This document shows positions 15,235 through 27,343 of a stretch of 64,000 nt of DNA, in pieces. The translations under genes and the position numbers were made by a program. The DNA comes from Coccinella septempunctata (lineage: Eukaryota; Arthropoda; Insecta; Coleoptera; Coccinellidae): positions 28,290,064 to 28,354,063 of the forward strand of contig NC_058191.1 in the NCBI RefSeq assembly GCF_907165205.1. Direction: 5' to 3'. Every line of letters starts with the position of its first letter. Within the stretch, counting starts at the first letter, position 1. The notes beneath the pieces are model-generated. The model was not told where the DNA came from. It saw only the letters and a program-made list of their open reading frames with translations, and ran no database searches.

Positions 15235-16732
15235 ACCATAATTTTAGGATGGAAATAAAAAACTTTCGAACCTTTCAGTATTCTAGATGCACACCAATGC
15301 AATGACTTTCAAAAAACGTTCTCCAAAAAACTATTTTCAGCAAACCTTTATATGTATTTCAGTGAAATATTAAATTTGACCAATTGTAGCTGAAAAATAT
15401 TGTTATAGTAATATTTGAAGCTACAACTATGAACAGAATTTTTTGTTTAGATAGATCGTTTTTAATTCCAACTCCAAACAGTTGCTTTCATGATATTGTC
15501 CAATAAAAGGTTCTCCCACCCGAAATTCACATCTTTTGTTATTCCACTACTTGGTCTAAAAATCTATCAGCTGGAATGCAATTTTTATCAGAAATAAAAA
15601 AGATTCTCAAATAGAGCAAAACTTTTTGAAACTCACTGAATTGGTACTTAGTTAATAAGCACATTATATGAAATAACGCATCTTCGTTTAGTGATATAGG
15701 TATATGAAAATTCTTCTACAATAAAAAAATAAATTTAGTTAATTAAATGTAACAATTGCTTCATGATCCTACGACACCAATAACTCGATGAGAAAAATAA
15801 TTGAATCTTTATACCAGAGTATACCAGGATGTTTCAGGATAAGTTATTAGTAAAAACAATTAATGTACTCTTAAACATAGTTACCATATGCACAAGAGAT
15901 CCAGAGCACATGAAGGCGGTCGCTGACCCAGAGTAGAATCGACTGTTCTGAAGTCGTAAGAACAGAATACATAACTGTAGCAGTCAAAGAGTCGAACCCT
16001 TTTTCTTGCGCCATTCTTGAATGGAAACATCGACCCATGATCACAATCAGTATCGAGTACACAATTATATCTGGCCTGATTAGTTTAAGGATTAATTATG
16101 GCGAAATATGATTTGGTATAAATGTATTTCGACTTGTTCTCTGCTAATGGATAAAAATTAAAAGTTGTTCTGAGGATCACATCGCAACACTTCATGATTT
16201 ATTATTACCGTCATTGACACCTATCGCATCAAACTTGAAAAGAAATTATAATTCAGCCTGTGATTTTATTTTTGAGTCATGTTGATTTCAAGAAACTGAT
16301 GGAGAAAATTCGATACCTAACATTTAGCACGAAAATCGATCAGCTTTTGACTTCATTCTGACAATTACGGAAAAAGCGTACCTACGAAAAACCTTGTCTG
16401 CGATATTATTGAACTCTTAATATTCTAGAGGTTTTGCATTTTTCACAATAGAAAACTATTTATTACATGACTTTACCTCAATAAGCTTTCCAGTAAAGGC
16501 AGTTTGAATCTCTTATATTCTAGTTTTTCCTTTTGTCGTCGAAAATACTGGGAATCTAGTTCTAATTCTATTTATGACATATATCCTTTTATGACACACC
16601 CTGTATTTAGCTCTCATATATTCTGTGGCTATTTGATTGAAGTTTTTATGAGGATTTTAAGTTGATATAGAATCATTCATAGTAAAGCACAACGTGAATC
16701 GTTTTGTTATAAAGTAAAATGTTGTTTTACAG

Positions 16733-16872
16733 CTTTGGACCTAGACTTGTGCTCGAGCAACGTTCAAGATGCTTTCGTCATTGCGGTCGAACAGCAAGCC
16801 AGAGAACGTCTGCAGAGGCTATCCGCTCTCAAACGTATCACGCCTGTGGACATGACGAAACTTTCGAAAGAG
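16733..16872 (+). CDS. sdt: stardust exon, N-terminal (first exon recognised)
   Basis: The exon lies between acceptor ttacag and donor gtaaca. It enters with two bases of a split codon and ends on a codon boundary, matching the phase-0 start of the exon at 18991. It encodes 46 whole codons, including CSSNVQDAFVIAVEQQ and a basic, Leu-rich helix-like stretch. I do not recognise a named domain. The codon-like composition and the phase match support coding. An in-frame Met lies late in the exon (near 16849), so if the upstream exon is non-coding, translation could start there. A different + frame is also open but shows no protein-like pattern. Confidence 0.65.
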
Positions 16873-18990
16873 GTAACAAAAAAAAAATAATTTTTTTAAA
16901 AGATCAACCATCAATACATATACAATGTAAGTCTCCGACTCGTATAAATATTTCAACAGTAGATTCTTGAGGTCAAAAGAAACACGTTTTTCCTTTACCA
17001 TTTCCTTCTATTTGGCCATAATAAAAAGATATAGCCATTTTAAGTTTTCATAATGAGCTGCGCCACCCCTGGAAAAACACAATTACCTTCAGAATAACTA
17101 GCTAAATCTGTGACAGTACACATCTGTGGATCTTTTAAACAGAGTTGTATTCAGCCAAAGTAAGAACCCAATTTTTCGAATTTCATAGATACTTTTTAAT
17201 TTTCGAATATCAAATTACTCGAAAACGGCGCATATACGCATATACGAGAAAATATGAAGCATACTTTTATTTTATAAAACGTCCAACTTAGTTTCAACAG
17301 TTGGGTTCTTTGAATTTTTGGTATTTTTATGGTACGTAATGGTCATAATGAGAAAACGAGAAACTTGTGTTCGAAAGAGATTCATCAAATAAATGAAAAA
17401 CTATATTCCGAAATTAATTTCATTCGATAAAACCGTTTGTGAGATAGAACTAAAAATAACTTTCTTTTATGGTTTTTCAACAGCCTGTATCTCTTAAACC
17501 GTGCCGATTTGAAAAAAATATTGAGGGATAAAAATATTTTTTTTACTCAATATCTACTGTTAAAATATTTGTACGAGTCAAAGACTCACCCTGTATACAA
17601 TCAATTCAGTTTTCAAACATAAGCAAATTATCTCTTTATTTTTGTAATAGTTAAATACTTCGTAGAATAGAATAAGATTTGCATTTCCCAAATCATTGAA
17701 ATACAATAATGCACAAAAAGAAGGAAACAGGCCAAAATTATAATGAACAAAACATGATTAGAACAGCAATATTACAGTATAAACTATGCAAATTCTCACA
17801 AAAGTTAGGGGCGTTCATAAATTACGTGAGGCGTTTTTGTGATTTTTTAACCCCCTTTCTCACTCTGCTGAGATTTGGTTCAACCTCCTACCCCTATCAG
17901 AATCTTATGTGAGATTTTTTAGGTTTTTCTTTATAGTTTTCGCAGTTTCTGATATATTTGGTTCAAATTTGAAACATGCATTGACCTAAAGGTTCTAAAT
18001 GATCGGACATGCCAAATAATATTGAAAATTCTTAGGGTGATGATTTTTCAGGGGTCGTTCCCCCCGTATATCCCCCATATTTTTGACGTGAGCTACTGGA
18101 AGCAGGTATATTCCAAAACTTCCTTGTTTTGTTCACAAATTTTCAGACCCATGAAATTTTTTCGAATCTCTGACCAATTTCTATAAAATTTCTGCTAAAC
18201 GAAAGGTTGAAAAAACCGAATAAAAAGCGTCAGGTTAAGTAACCTACATATTGATTTTGATTTCGATTTGTATAATTTGTAATTTCGATTTTTTATAAAA
18301 GATCCTGAAATTGCCTTCCTCCTTCGTCGATGCAACCCTCCATTCAAAAAGGAAAAAGTTTTTACACCCTGTAGCTCCGTAACTAGTGCAGAAAAAAGAG
18401 ACTAAAATTTCGCATAATAGGGCTAAGCATCAATTGTTCAAAACTTGTAATATAATAACTCTAGATTATTTTCTGCGAAGATGGTAGGTACTTTTCTGTG
18501 TAACATTGATCAAATAACATTGAGAAAATAATCTATGCCCGCCACCATCTTTGTTGCGAGGTCATGGGGAGGTAATTTACTTGTTTCTCGTTTCCTGCTA
18601 GATGGAGCTCAGATATTATGAATACTTTCAAGCTCCAACTAGCATTAAATTAAGATCCGTCAATCCTGAGCTGTTGGTGGTAGTTGTGTTGATATAATGA
18701 AATCAAAGAAGACCGATACCTTGGTCAGCATCAACTCTTCCGCCTTCTCCTGGGATTGTATGGTCTTTCCGTTGGCACTTAATTGTGGCCTGTGGCTAGT
18801 TCGATTCGGATTCCAGATTTGGTTGTCAATTGTCTATTTTATTTTTTTAGGACCACCGTTGGTGCCTGAATAAAATATCTCACATTTCATTGGTATGAGA
18901 TATATTTTCCAATTAAACCAACATCATTACCATTGAATTTTTACCTCCACTAATTTTACTTCGAATAAAAACATAATTTTTCTGTTGCAG
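16873..18990 (+). other. sdt intron; contains dispersed TIR repeat
   Basis: The donor is gtaaca and the acceptor ttgcag. Most of the first 725 bases belong to the repeat copy annotated at 16920-17597. The rest contains a caccctgta motif (about 18366) and a relic related to the foldback element at 5225. No further exon was recognised. Confidence 0.7.
16920..17597. repeat. Terminal-inverted-repeat element, family R1 copy A
   Basis: The left end (ctcgtataaatatttcaac with flanks) is repeated in inverse at the right end, which finishes in caccctgtata. The internal sequence is shared with copies at 28109-28500 and 57158-57665, and with a fragment near 56385-56470. Its first bases overlap the 5' part of an sdt intron. 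No open frame of interest was seen. Confidence 0.75.
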
Positions 18991-19475
18991 TTGAATCAGC
19001 AAGCAAACTCAACAAGCGAGGACCTCAACGGCTTCATCCAGAACACCCCAATTTACGTTACATCATTGACATCCACAGAAAATACAAACAACAACTCCAC
19101 CGCAAACAAGTCGGTAGGCGGCGTTATTGCCACCAATACTGCTGAAACGAAAGAAGTGTCACTCAACTCCTCCAATCAGCTTCCCAACAGCAGTGCCGAA
19201 GAACCAAGTGATCTTAAATCGAACAATTGTGCGAAACAAGTGCCGAACGACGTGCGAGTGTTGAATTTCAGTGATAGTCAACCCGAATCTTCGGATCTTG
19301 CGCAGCAGCAACAACAGCCGGAAGGACTTCGGCTGCAGGACAGGAGGGTCTCCTCACCTTTTCAGAATGGACGTACGGAGTTGCTGTTAGGAGCAGATGA
19401 TAACAAACTGAAAACTACAGCTATTATCGAAAGCAATAACAACAATAATAAACTAGGAATCGACGGAGAATTGAG
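18991..19475 (+). CDS. sdt: stardust exon, Asn/Ser/Gln-rich low-complexity region
   Basis: The acceptor is ctgttgcag and the donor gtaagt. The exon starts at phase 0 and ends with two bases (AG) that complete an Arg codon with the next exon. It encodes 161 whole codons, rich in Asn and Ser, with a five-Gln run and an SNNNNNK run. No folded domain is evident. Asn-x-x-Asn patterns occur (NSSN at codons 59-62, NTNN at 31-34). In Drosophila an alternatively used sdt exon carries a Neuralized-binding motif of that kind, so a similar regulatory role is possible but is inference. GC content is clearly above the surrounding introns. Confidence 0.85.
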
Positions 19476-19551
19476 GTAAGTTAGGTAGTTTGAATTTTTT
19501 CTTCTAATGCTGAAATTTGTTCATTATTGAAATATTATTAACTAGTAAGCC

Positions 19552-19607
19552 CGCAGATACGCCTTGGCTGTGGTTCGAGCATGCGTCCTTCGCGGTTCGC
19601 ATCGGAT
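19552..19607. repeat. GC-rich minisatellite unit(s), left part
   Basis: This GC-rich segment contains motifs such as cttggctgtggttcg and cgcggttcgcatcggat, which recur at 20509-20598 and 20768-20880. It is cut off at 19607 by the hAT-like insertion, whose 8-bp target duplication lies at its right edge. Confidence 0.6.
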
Positions 19608-20516
19608 CAGTGTTACCAGATAACTGAAATGAAATTATGGAACCAGGTTGCCAAAATTATCAGATTTTCCTGAAAATTATGTTACAATAGATGGCAGAAA
19701 GGGGATTTATCTCAGATCTGGCAAATACCTTTCATTAACATGATGAAGTGAAAAATGTTGTTATAGATTTTTATGTGAATGATCAGAGATGTCTCTATCT
19801 AGTCCATGAACAATGCAATTTTCTTCAAAGTTCAATAAATGCGCAAGTACACCGAAACTATGTTTTTCGAAATTAAACCCTATTACCATGATAAAAAGGA
19901 CGAAAATAACATACGCCTCAAATTTAATAGAAAAAATCAAGTGATGTAGAAAGGGCGTACATTATTAGTAGATGGTTTTTATGACACAGCCCACTCGGCG
20001 AAACTGTGAAAAATTCCAACTACCTGCTGATGGGTAACACAAAAGATAAATAAATTTCATATTTTCGAAGACTTGACAGCAATAAAGAGAGGAATACAAT
20101 CTTAAAATAATTTCATAATGATTCCGCAGAATATCGATTAAAATAGGAGATTCCGTAGGTACCGTCTGAATTCCGTAGATCTACTCAAAATTCCGTAGGT
20201 GTGGCAGCGCACAGCGCCGAAATAAGTAAACTTGGAGGTTCGATTTTTGACGTTAAGTATTTCAATCAATTCTGGGATTCCCCGGCAATGGAGAATTCCC
20301 TTAGATGTAAAATAATTTCAATAGCCGAAGTGACTGATATCTGTTGCCGAAGTTCTGATAAACAGAAAATATGACAAATATTTTCAATATATTCAACTCT
20401 CTCTAAATTATGTTACAATTATCGATTATGTTACACTTTATTGGTCAACTCTATTTTTCCGAAAAATTATGTTACAATCTGATAATTATGTTACACCTGG
20501 CAACACTGCATCGGAT
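19600..20516. mobile_element. Non-autonomous hAT-like element with 8-bp target duplication
   Basis: The element proper is 19608-20508 (901 bp). It begins CAGTGTTACCAG and ends CTGGCAACACTG, imperfect inverted termini starting with CAG as in hAT elements. It is flanked by perfect 8-bp direct repeats catcggat at 19600-19607 and 20509-20516, the size hAT transposases generate. No transposase frame is present, so it would need a transposase in trans. It sits inside the GC-rich minisatellite. Confidence 0.85.
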
Positions 20517-20880
20517 GTGGCTCGGTGTGTTTCGCCTCAGACTTGGCTCGGGTCTGCGGCCCTCCTTGAGGCGCCTGCGCGTTTGTGGTTCGCCTAAAGC
20601 GACCCACAGACGAGCAACTTAGTTGACAACTATGTTGTCAACGAGGTTGTAAACCATACGAAGTTGAAGGAATATCAACCACCAACCGGCCCATAGACGT
20701 TCAACTTGGTTGTCAACACGTCGTGTTGACAACTAAGTTGTCAACTAGGTTGCTCGTCTGTAGGCTTCAGATGTGGATCTGGCCTGCATCTCTCGTGGTT
20801 CCCTCGCACGTGGCTCGGGCCTGCGACCCTCACGGTTCACCTCGGATGTTACACGGGCCAGCGGCCCTCGTGGTTTAGCT
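20509..20880. repeat. GC-rich minisatellite, right part, interrupted by a small MITE
   Basis: Degenerate units of roughly 36-40 bases built on ggctcgggcctgcggccctc and ggttcgcctcggatg appear at 20509-20598 and 20768-20880. They contrast sharply with the AT-rich surroundings. The interval 20599-20767 is a separate inverted-repeat insertion. Confidence 0.55.
20599..20767. repeat. Short MITE-like element with about 28-bp inverted ends
   Basis: The left end is acagacgagcaacttagttg followed by acaac. The right end is its inverse with one mismatch (gttgtcaactaggttgctcg then tctgt). A second, inner related end (cccatagacgttcaacttgg) suggests a nested or tandem structure. No target duplication is evident. 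The superfamily is not assigned. Confidence 0.6.
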
Positions 20881-20944
20881 GTTTTCCTAAATTTCGAAAT
20901 ATATATAAAGTCGTAATCGGGAATTTTTACTCTTTATTACACTC

Positions 20945-20995
20945 TCAACAATGCCGACTTTTCGGCAAGCTACTTTCCTTCTTCATGGGCTACAA
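20945..20995 (-). ncRNA. Degenerate hammerhead-like motif in the Penelope relic
   Basis: On the - strand, ATGAAGAAGG, a variable segment, then GCCGAAAAGTCGGC follow the order seen in Penelope hammerheads (CUGANGA-like, stem II, GAAA, short stem III). The CUGANGA element is damaged. The right inverted copy is deleted through the same core. Confidence 0.3.
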
Positions 20996-21310
20996 TGTTC
21001 ACAATTAAACATAATGAATACAATAACAGTACTTTATTTACCTAGTTAAGATGTTACTCTAATGAACATTTGTCAATTGCAATAGGGCCGATCGGTGTTA
21101 TGCAGATCATATTTGGATAAAAAACCAACTTAATTTTCTTGAACAACGACGTAGTAAACAGATCGTATCCACAACAAATCTTCCTACCTGCAATTACATA
21201 TTGTGCAATGTCATGAAGTGTCAGGGACACAGAAGTATTCCTTGTTTCTTCATCACTCGTAGTAAATGGTAAACAACATTTGAACAAAAGAAAACAAAAC
21301 ATTACAAATC

Positions 21311-21588
21311 TCAAGACATCAACAATTGGTTATAAATAACACTTAGACCTTGTACATCCTCTCTGAAGTTAACACTATCATTCATTTTGATAAATAGCAT
21401 TTCACTTATATTTCTTTTGTAATAATTTTGTTCGAAATCTACAATTGACACTCTCTCAAAATAAAATGTATGACCACTGCTGAATGAATGAGCGGTTAAT
21501 GCCGTTTTATTAGTGTGAGTTACATTTTTATAATCACTTTTATGTTGTCTTAAACGTTCTTTCAAATATTGATATGTAATTGCATGTA
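21311..21588 (-). pseudogene. C-terminal GIY-YIG endonuclease fragment of a Penelope-like element
   Basis: The frame reads ...QYLKERLRQHKSDYKN..., then a T-ALTAHSFSSGHTF segment and ISEMLFIK, ending at a stop near 21311. This spacing is typical of the GIY-YIG domain that follows the reverse transcriptase in Penelope-like elements, where it nicks target DNA. Only about 90 codons remain. The N-terminal part of the domain and all of the reverse transcriptase are absent, cut at the junction with the inverted copy at 21571-21842. It lies antisense in an sdt intron. Confidence 0.7.
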
Positions 21589-24057
21589 GGAAGATTTGTT
21601 GTGGATACGATTTGTTTACTACGTCGTTGTTCAGGAAAATTAAGTTTTTTATCCAAATATGATCTGCATAAACCTGATCGGCCCTATTGCAATTGACAAA
21701 TGTTCATTATCTTAACTAGGTAAATCAAGTACTATTATTATATTCATTATGTTTAATTGTGAACATTGTAGCCCATGAAGAAGGGCATTGTTGAGAGTGT
21801 AATAAAGAGTCCAAATTCCCGATAACGACTTTATATTATTGAAGTTGACGAAATGGAACAACCTTTTCAAAATATATGTCATCCTTATATAACACAATCC
21901 CTCAGAGCCCTACGGGCTCTTCTAGAGCTTTTTACCACCTCCTTTATTACCAACTCTATGATCCTCATTCTTTTATTACTATTTTTTGTGATATGTGGAT
22001 ATAGAATTCTTCTTGATTGGTTCCAATGTTATCGAATTAACAAAAATTACTGAAATCTAGTAAAGGCATTCTACGTCACAAGATTCAACAAATTCGAATG
22101 TTTCGAAGGGTGTTTTTTTCTAACTGAATTTTGAGACGAATCTTCTACGTGTTCGACAACTAATGAGAAAAGGGGTCCATAAATAATTTTAAATTTGATT
22201 TTGGTGTTTTAGGAATTTTGCAGATTTCGGAATTATCTATAGCTACATTTACATTATCTCCGCCGAATTTAAAATAATAAATTTTGATGGCTATGATTGA
22301 ATAAACTCTTTCATTTTGAGTCATCTGTGAGTATTTGTTTCATGTTAGAGGTATGTCCACATTTGAGAAGTAGGAAAATTAGGAAATTTTAACTTCGGAA
22401 ATGGGCTTTAATTCCGAAAGTATGGCATTCAGTTGTAGGTAACATTACATAAATAATCAATATTTCTAGAGGATTTCAAGAGGCAAAAATAAACAGTTGA
22501 TCCATTTGAAATAACAAAGTTTATCACTACTACGTACATATACAGGCTTGGGATAAAGTTTGGCACCAAATTAATATCTTTGAATCAAAACGGGCGATAT
22601 TTTTGAAATTTGGCAGCTGAGTGAAATGGACCACAATGCATCTGATGAGCATATTTTCATTAATGAGATACTTCCGGTTTAACCGGAAATGAAAAAACTT
22701 TTTTTTATTTAAATGGGACACCCTGTATATTTCTGCAGATTCTGAAAGTGCACCTTGTTTTGGATCGGTCCAAATCGGGTTCCATGTAAAAATTATCTGT
22801 AAAAAGAAGAAATTCAGCCTTTTTGTACATTTGAGAAAAAATCCATTCAAATAAATAAATCGTTGTTATTTGTATCAATAGTGAGAAATAAAACGAAATC
22901 CTTTGTATCAGATAACTCTTTCTGCTTTTCATGACGTATTTTATATGAAAATCTATAAAAAGAAGAAATACAGGGCTTTTACTAGTAGAAAAAATTTATT
23001 GAAAATAATTAAAAAAAAAATCATTTTAAATGTTCGAAGTGCTTTATCGTCAGGAATAATATCAGATAATAATAAATCTACAATACCACCACAGATATTT
23101 TAATGAAACTTGACATACATGTACTATGAATCAAGAGGCATTTTTTAATGTATCCTTTTTTTTAAATTTCCTCCAGTGGCGTTCGTACGTAATTTGACCT
23201 ACCTATTTTGGCAGACATTGATGGTACGCCACAGATTTTTACTGAAATAAAAATTATTTTTGAAATTCTCAATCTTTTCTTACCAAAGTTGATCACTTGA
23301 TTTTTTTCAATCCGATGAACGGTTTTCGCTTATAAAAATAAAAAACGTTTCTCTGCATTGAAATAAATTACATTTTGCATGTAAGTAAGAAAGAATTGTT
23401 ACTTATCGTAGTGGACTGTGGCCAAGCATTTGATATTTCTTTTGTCAAGGCGGTTATTTCGTGTAACAGTTCATCAGTCTTTAAATTCAGTTCTTCGCGT
23501 CTTATTCATTTTTGAAAACTTTACCACTCTGTATCTCAAAAGGTAAGTCGTTTAGAACATATGTTCATATGTTCTTAAAATGAGCCCAAAAATCACCCCC
23601 ATAAATATTGACATTCAATTAGGAAACACCCTGTATATAGATATATACACAGGTTTCGAAACATATTCATTTTTTCCTAGCTCTTACGTTTAGAGAGCTG
23701 CCATTCAATCCCGTCGAATGTTGCCCACCCTGTACTTTCGAAAAAAATGTTTCAACTAGAAATTGTTAGGTATCAATGGAGAGAGTGAAAGAACATATTT
23801 TTTAAGCTTGACCTTGACTTCACGGTTATTTCAGATCACCTTGATTTTGAACATGGAAACGCATATTTTTTACTGCAGATTATTATTCGTAATAAGAATA
23901 GTAACTTTTTTTCATCGGATTCCAAAATATTGTACTGAATTTTAATTGAATTGTTGGGAAAAAACAAAAATAATAATTAAAATTCGATGAAAAAAGGTTC
24001 AAACAAAAATTACTATAATACTTTTTTATGACAAATAAAAATCTGCACTAAAATTAC

Positions 24058-24575
24058 AAGGTGCGGTATTTAACCTGAGACAGTAAATTATCTTAAGAAC
24101 TTTAGAAGAAAATGGTTCAAATAAAAGTTATTAGGGGAATTAGGGGAATGGGGAAATAATATGAACATATTTTGTCTCAACCTCGGCTTATTTTTAATAG
24201 GAATGGTATATTTTTTAGAGCAGATTCTTGTAAGTAAGGAGTAATTTCTGTCTGAAACTTTTTTATCGTATTACAATTATGTATTATTATATTTAATTTT
24301 TTTTCTAACTGTTTAAATCAAATTTAATTCAATATTTTGAAATCCGATGACTAAAAGGTTTCAAACAGAAGTTACTGCTTTTTTATGGAGAATAAGAATC
24401 TGAACTAAAAATATACCTTATCATTCAAAAAAATCAAGTTGGCCTTGAAAGCAAAATGTTGACTTACTGTCCCCCTTAATACCTTACAATTTTTTTTGAC
24501 ACATTTTTTTTAAGTAGGTATTTAGTTTTTGAGATAATTTACTGTCTCAATTCAAATGCCGCGCTCTGTATATGA
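24058..24575. repeat. TIR element ending in a gagacagtaaattatct core
   Basis: GAGACAGTAAATTATCT near 24081-24097 is inverted near 24536-24552, inside longer imperfect inverted ends (ggtgcggtatttaac / the inverse of a gcggcatttgaatt segment). The interior is AT-rich and non-coding. Confidence 0.6.
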
Positions 24576-24942
24576 AGTTCAACCATCAAGGTAAGAATTA
24601 CATATTCATAACTCATTTTCCATATGAACTCTCAAACGGTTTTAAATTTCCATCGTATTAGCTTTTTGAGTTGCAAATATGGATCAAAAGTTGTTTCATG
24701 TAACGGAGAGTTAAGAGCATGACCTCTAACCTGCAACGGTACTCTGTACTCCTGACATCCACTTGGTTCAACTCATGCCACGACAATGAACAGAAGAATA
24801 TGATTATAAACGATAGCATAGTACGCTTAGCTTCATTATGAATATATTCTTATTAGTCCTAATGAAAAGTTAATAATGAAGATCTGAAGAATTAACAATT
24901 CAATTATGTTTGAGGAATTTACGTTAGGCAAACTATAATCAA

Positions 24943-25109
24943 AGCATACCATAGTTAACTACTATTTCTTCGCCGAAGAATTATAAATGACGTCAAATTT
25001 TACACCACACCAATTAACACCAAACGAAAGCTCAGATAATGGTTACTTGGTGTGGTAAACTTTGACTTTCAATACTCGGCGAAGAAATAGTAGTTAACTA
25101 TGGTATGCT
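24943..25109. repeat. Foldback element with a 34-bp perfect inverted repeat
   Basis: AGCATACCATAGTTAACTAC plus the following ATTTCTTCGCCGA region at 24943-24976 is repeated exactly in inverse at 25076-25109. About 100 bases lie between the arms. No coding frame is present. The perfect arms suggest recent origin or conversion. Confidence 0.7.
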
Positions 25110-26087
25110 ATGGTTAGGTGTGGTAAGCTCGAGGAAAAATCCCTTTATTCTATCAAATCTGATACCAGGTTATAAGTGTTAATATCCGTAAGAATGATGA
25201 ATGATTCGAAACAGAATTTCCCCACAAATTTTGGATGGACGCACCTTGAAAACACGGCTGGTAGTCTCAAGAACTGATAGAAACCAGACAAGATTTTAAG
25301 TCGAAATTCCATAACGCCTACAACCTGGTTTGTCTCAAATCTTACTTGACATCTTCAGAAGAGTATAATATTCCTCATTTCTCTGGGATATTTGGTTTAC
25401 TGTCACTTGTCAAGGAGCGGCTAAATCAAATTCACCGTTCGAACAATATCTTGTGGTGAGGAGGATGGGTTTCAAGCAGCTGGCTATCAGTTTCACAATC
25501 CGATATTGGAATTCGCCAAAGTGTGGGATATTTCAACTAGTGTGAAAAAAGGGAACTGAGATTTTGCTTTGCTTAGATATCAATCTTTTCGGTTCATCAT
25601 TTGCATTGTGTAGTGAATGGTTTGATACTATTGAGAATTGAACGCCCGGGGGTTCAACATAGTCTATGAAATTTTTTTCGAAATATTATTCATCGCATAA
25701 AAACACAATCGGTTTGACCCTTCACTCTCTCAAGGGGCAAACAAAAAACTCCTGATGATTCAGTTCTTTTTTAATATATATCAATGCATAAAATTTTCAA
25801 GATGCTTCGCTATAACATATTGTTGAATATTCTTATAATTTATGGTATTAGTCAACAATCGACATTTTTATTTATTTACAATTTTGTTTCCCGGCAAAAG
25901 AATTCTGGGAAGAATATTCAGCGATATGACTAATAGGTACCAGAACTTTTCAAGATACATGATGGACTACCTCCTCCAGGTATATTAATCTTTTATGCAA
26001 TATTTGATATGTAGGTATCTTACATACAATTTTTTTATGATTTTTTAACTTTTTTCATACCCGTTCACATTTAAGTGATGTAAATTA

Positions 26088-26755
26088 TACAGGGTGTTTC
26101 CAAATTAGAGGTGAACCTTAGAGAAGGTGTTAGTATCACTCATTTGCTATCGTTTGAGCCATATTTATCGATAACCAAAAATCAACAGTTTCAAATATTT
26201 GAGTTCTTGTGTTTTTCAAAAAATTTCTCACCTTACTTAATTTTTCGTCAATTTTTTTTACGTTGACCAATAAAATCTTGAAAAAGAATTAGTATGATTT
26301 AAAATTTGGTATATACCTACATTCTAACGAAAACTTTTTTAGGGAATACAGAAGAAATTTGGCAAGTTTTTAAAATAATTCTTTCATACATGAATTGTGG
26401 AATTCGGTAGTTGCAGGCAAGTTGATATTGAAATTGATTTTTCTTTTCTTCATATACCAAATTTTAAATCATACTCATTCTTTTTCAATATCTAATACAT
26501 AATAGTTTTGCTTTTTTCATACGTATCATATCTTTTTATGATGAAAATAATCCAAAATTATAATCAAACTTGTTCAACGTAGAAAAAATTGATGAAAATG
26601 AAGTAAGGTGAGAAATTTTTTGAAAAACACAAGAACTCAAATATCCCGGAAACTGTTGATTTTTGGTTATCAATAAATATGGCTCAAACGACAGCAAATG
26701 AGTGATACTAACACCTCCTCCAATGTTCACGTCTAATTTGGAAACACCCTGTGTA
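26088..26755. repeat. TIR element with long inverted ends, tacagggtgt type
   Basis: It starts tacagggtgtttccaaatta and ends with the inverse, taatttggaaacaccctg followed by tgta. The arms match imperfectly for about 170 bp at each side, including a shared ctcaccttact block. The interior is AT-rich with no coding frame. Confidence 0.75.
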
Positions 26756-26862
26756 TTGTTCAATAAAAAGTCTCCACCCATTACAGTCTCATCATATTGT
26801 TAAATTTAATATAGTTCATCCATTGATTGAACTATCAATGCTTCATTTAGGAATGAGTAATG

Positions 26863-27343
26863 TACAGGGCTGGGCATAAGTTAAGAATAAAATTCATATT
26901 TCTTCAACCAATAACTCAAAATGAAAACACTGAAACTTGGTTTTTAATTACTCTCATTTTCCAGCAATGAAATTGAGTGTTTTTCACCATTCAACTTCTG
27001 TTTTTCAAAGGGAAACATATACCAGTTTGAGCTAGTTGGAAAGCTCACAGAAAATAGAATTCTACTGCAATCTGTTTTTGTTGTTATCAAAAGCAAAAAG
27101 TCTCTTGGAGAAGAATAAATTAATAGGTTCTCAACCACTCACTCAAAATGAAAACGCTGAAACCTGAAGTCTGATTTTTAATCAATTGAATGGGGTTGAG
27201 GCTAAGAGCTTCTAAAAGTTTGAAGAAAAACGCTCAATTTTATTGGCAGAAAGTGAGGGTTATTAAAAATCAATTGACGGATTTGATTGTTTTCATTTTG
27301 AGTGATTGGTTAATAAATAATAATTTTATGCCCAACGCCTGTA
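26863..27343. repeat. TIR/foldback element with a gggcataa end
   Basis: The left arm has tacagggctgggcataa and, further in, caataactcaaaatgaaaac. The inverse of both appears at 27280-27343. An inner pair of related inverted segments lies near 26990 and 27250. A reading frame inside is only repeat sequence. Confidence 0.6.

Larger units (their letters stand above)
1..16732. other. Flank or first intron(s) of sdt; no gene recognised
   Basis: This is AT-rich DNA with no reading frame that resembles a protein I recognise. The first sdt exon seen (16733) opens with the last two bases of a codon, so at least one earlier exon should exist either here or outside the window. I could not find it. The stretch holds a foldback element (5225-5608), a hammerhead-like motif (11793-11829, - strand), several short hairpins and pieces of dispersed repeats. 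Whether it is intron or intergenic DNA cannot be decided from the sequence alone. Confidence 0.6.
20897..21842 (-). mobile_element. Penelope-like retroelement relic with inverted flanks
   Basis: Two inverted copies of one sequence, 20897-21202 and 21571-21842, flank a unique centre. The centre carries the end of a GIY-YIG-type reading frame on the - strand (see 21311-21588). Penelope-like elements often occur as 5'-truncated copies with partial inverted duplications, which fits this layout. The right copy lacks about 22 bases present in the left copy at the hammerhead-like motif. Reverse transcriptase is missing, so the copy is dead. Confidence 0.65.

Noticed and set aside
18680..18830. Sequence resembling an arm of the foldback element at 5225
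   Set aside because: Too diverged to define ends; noted only as a relic.
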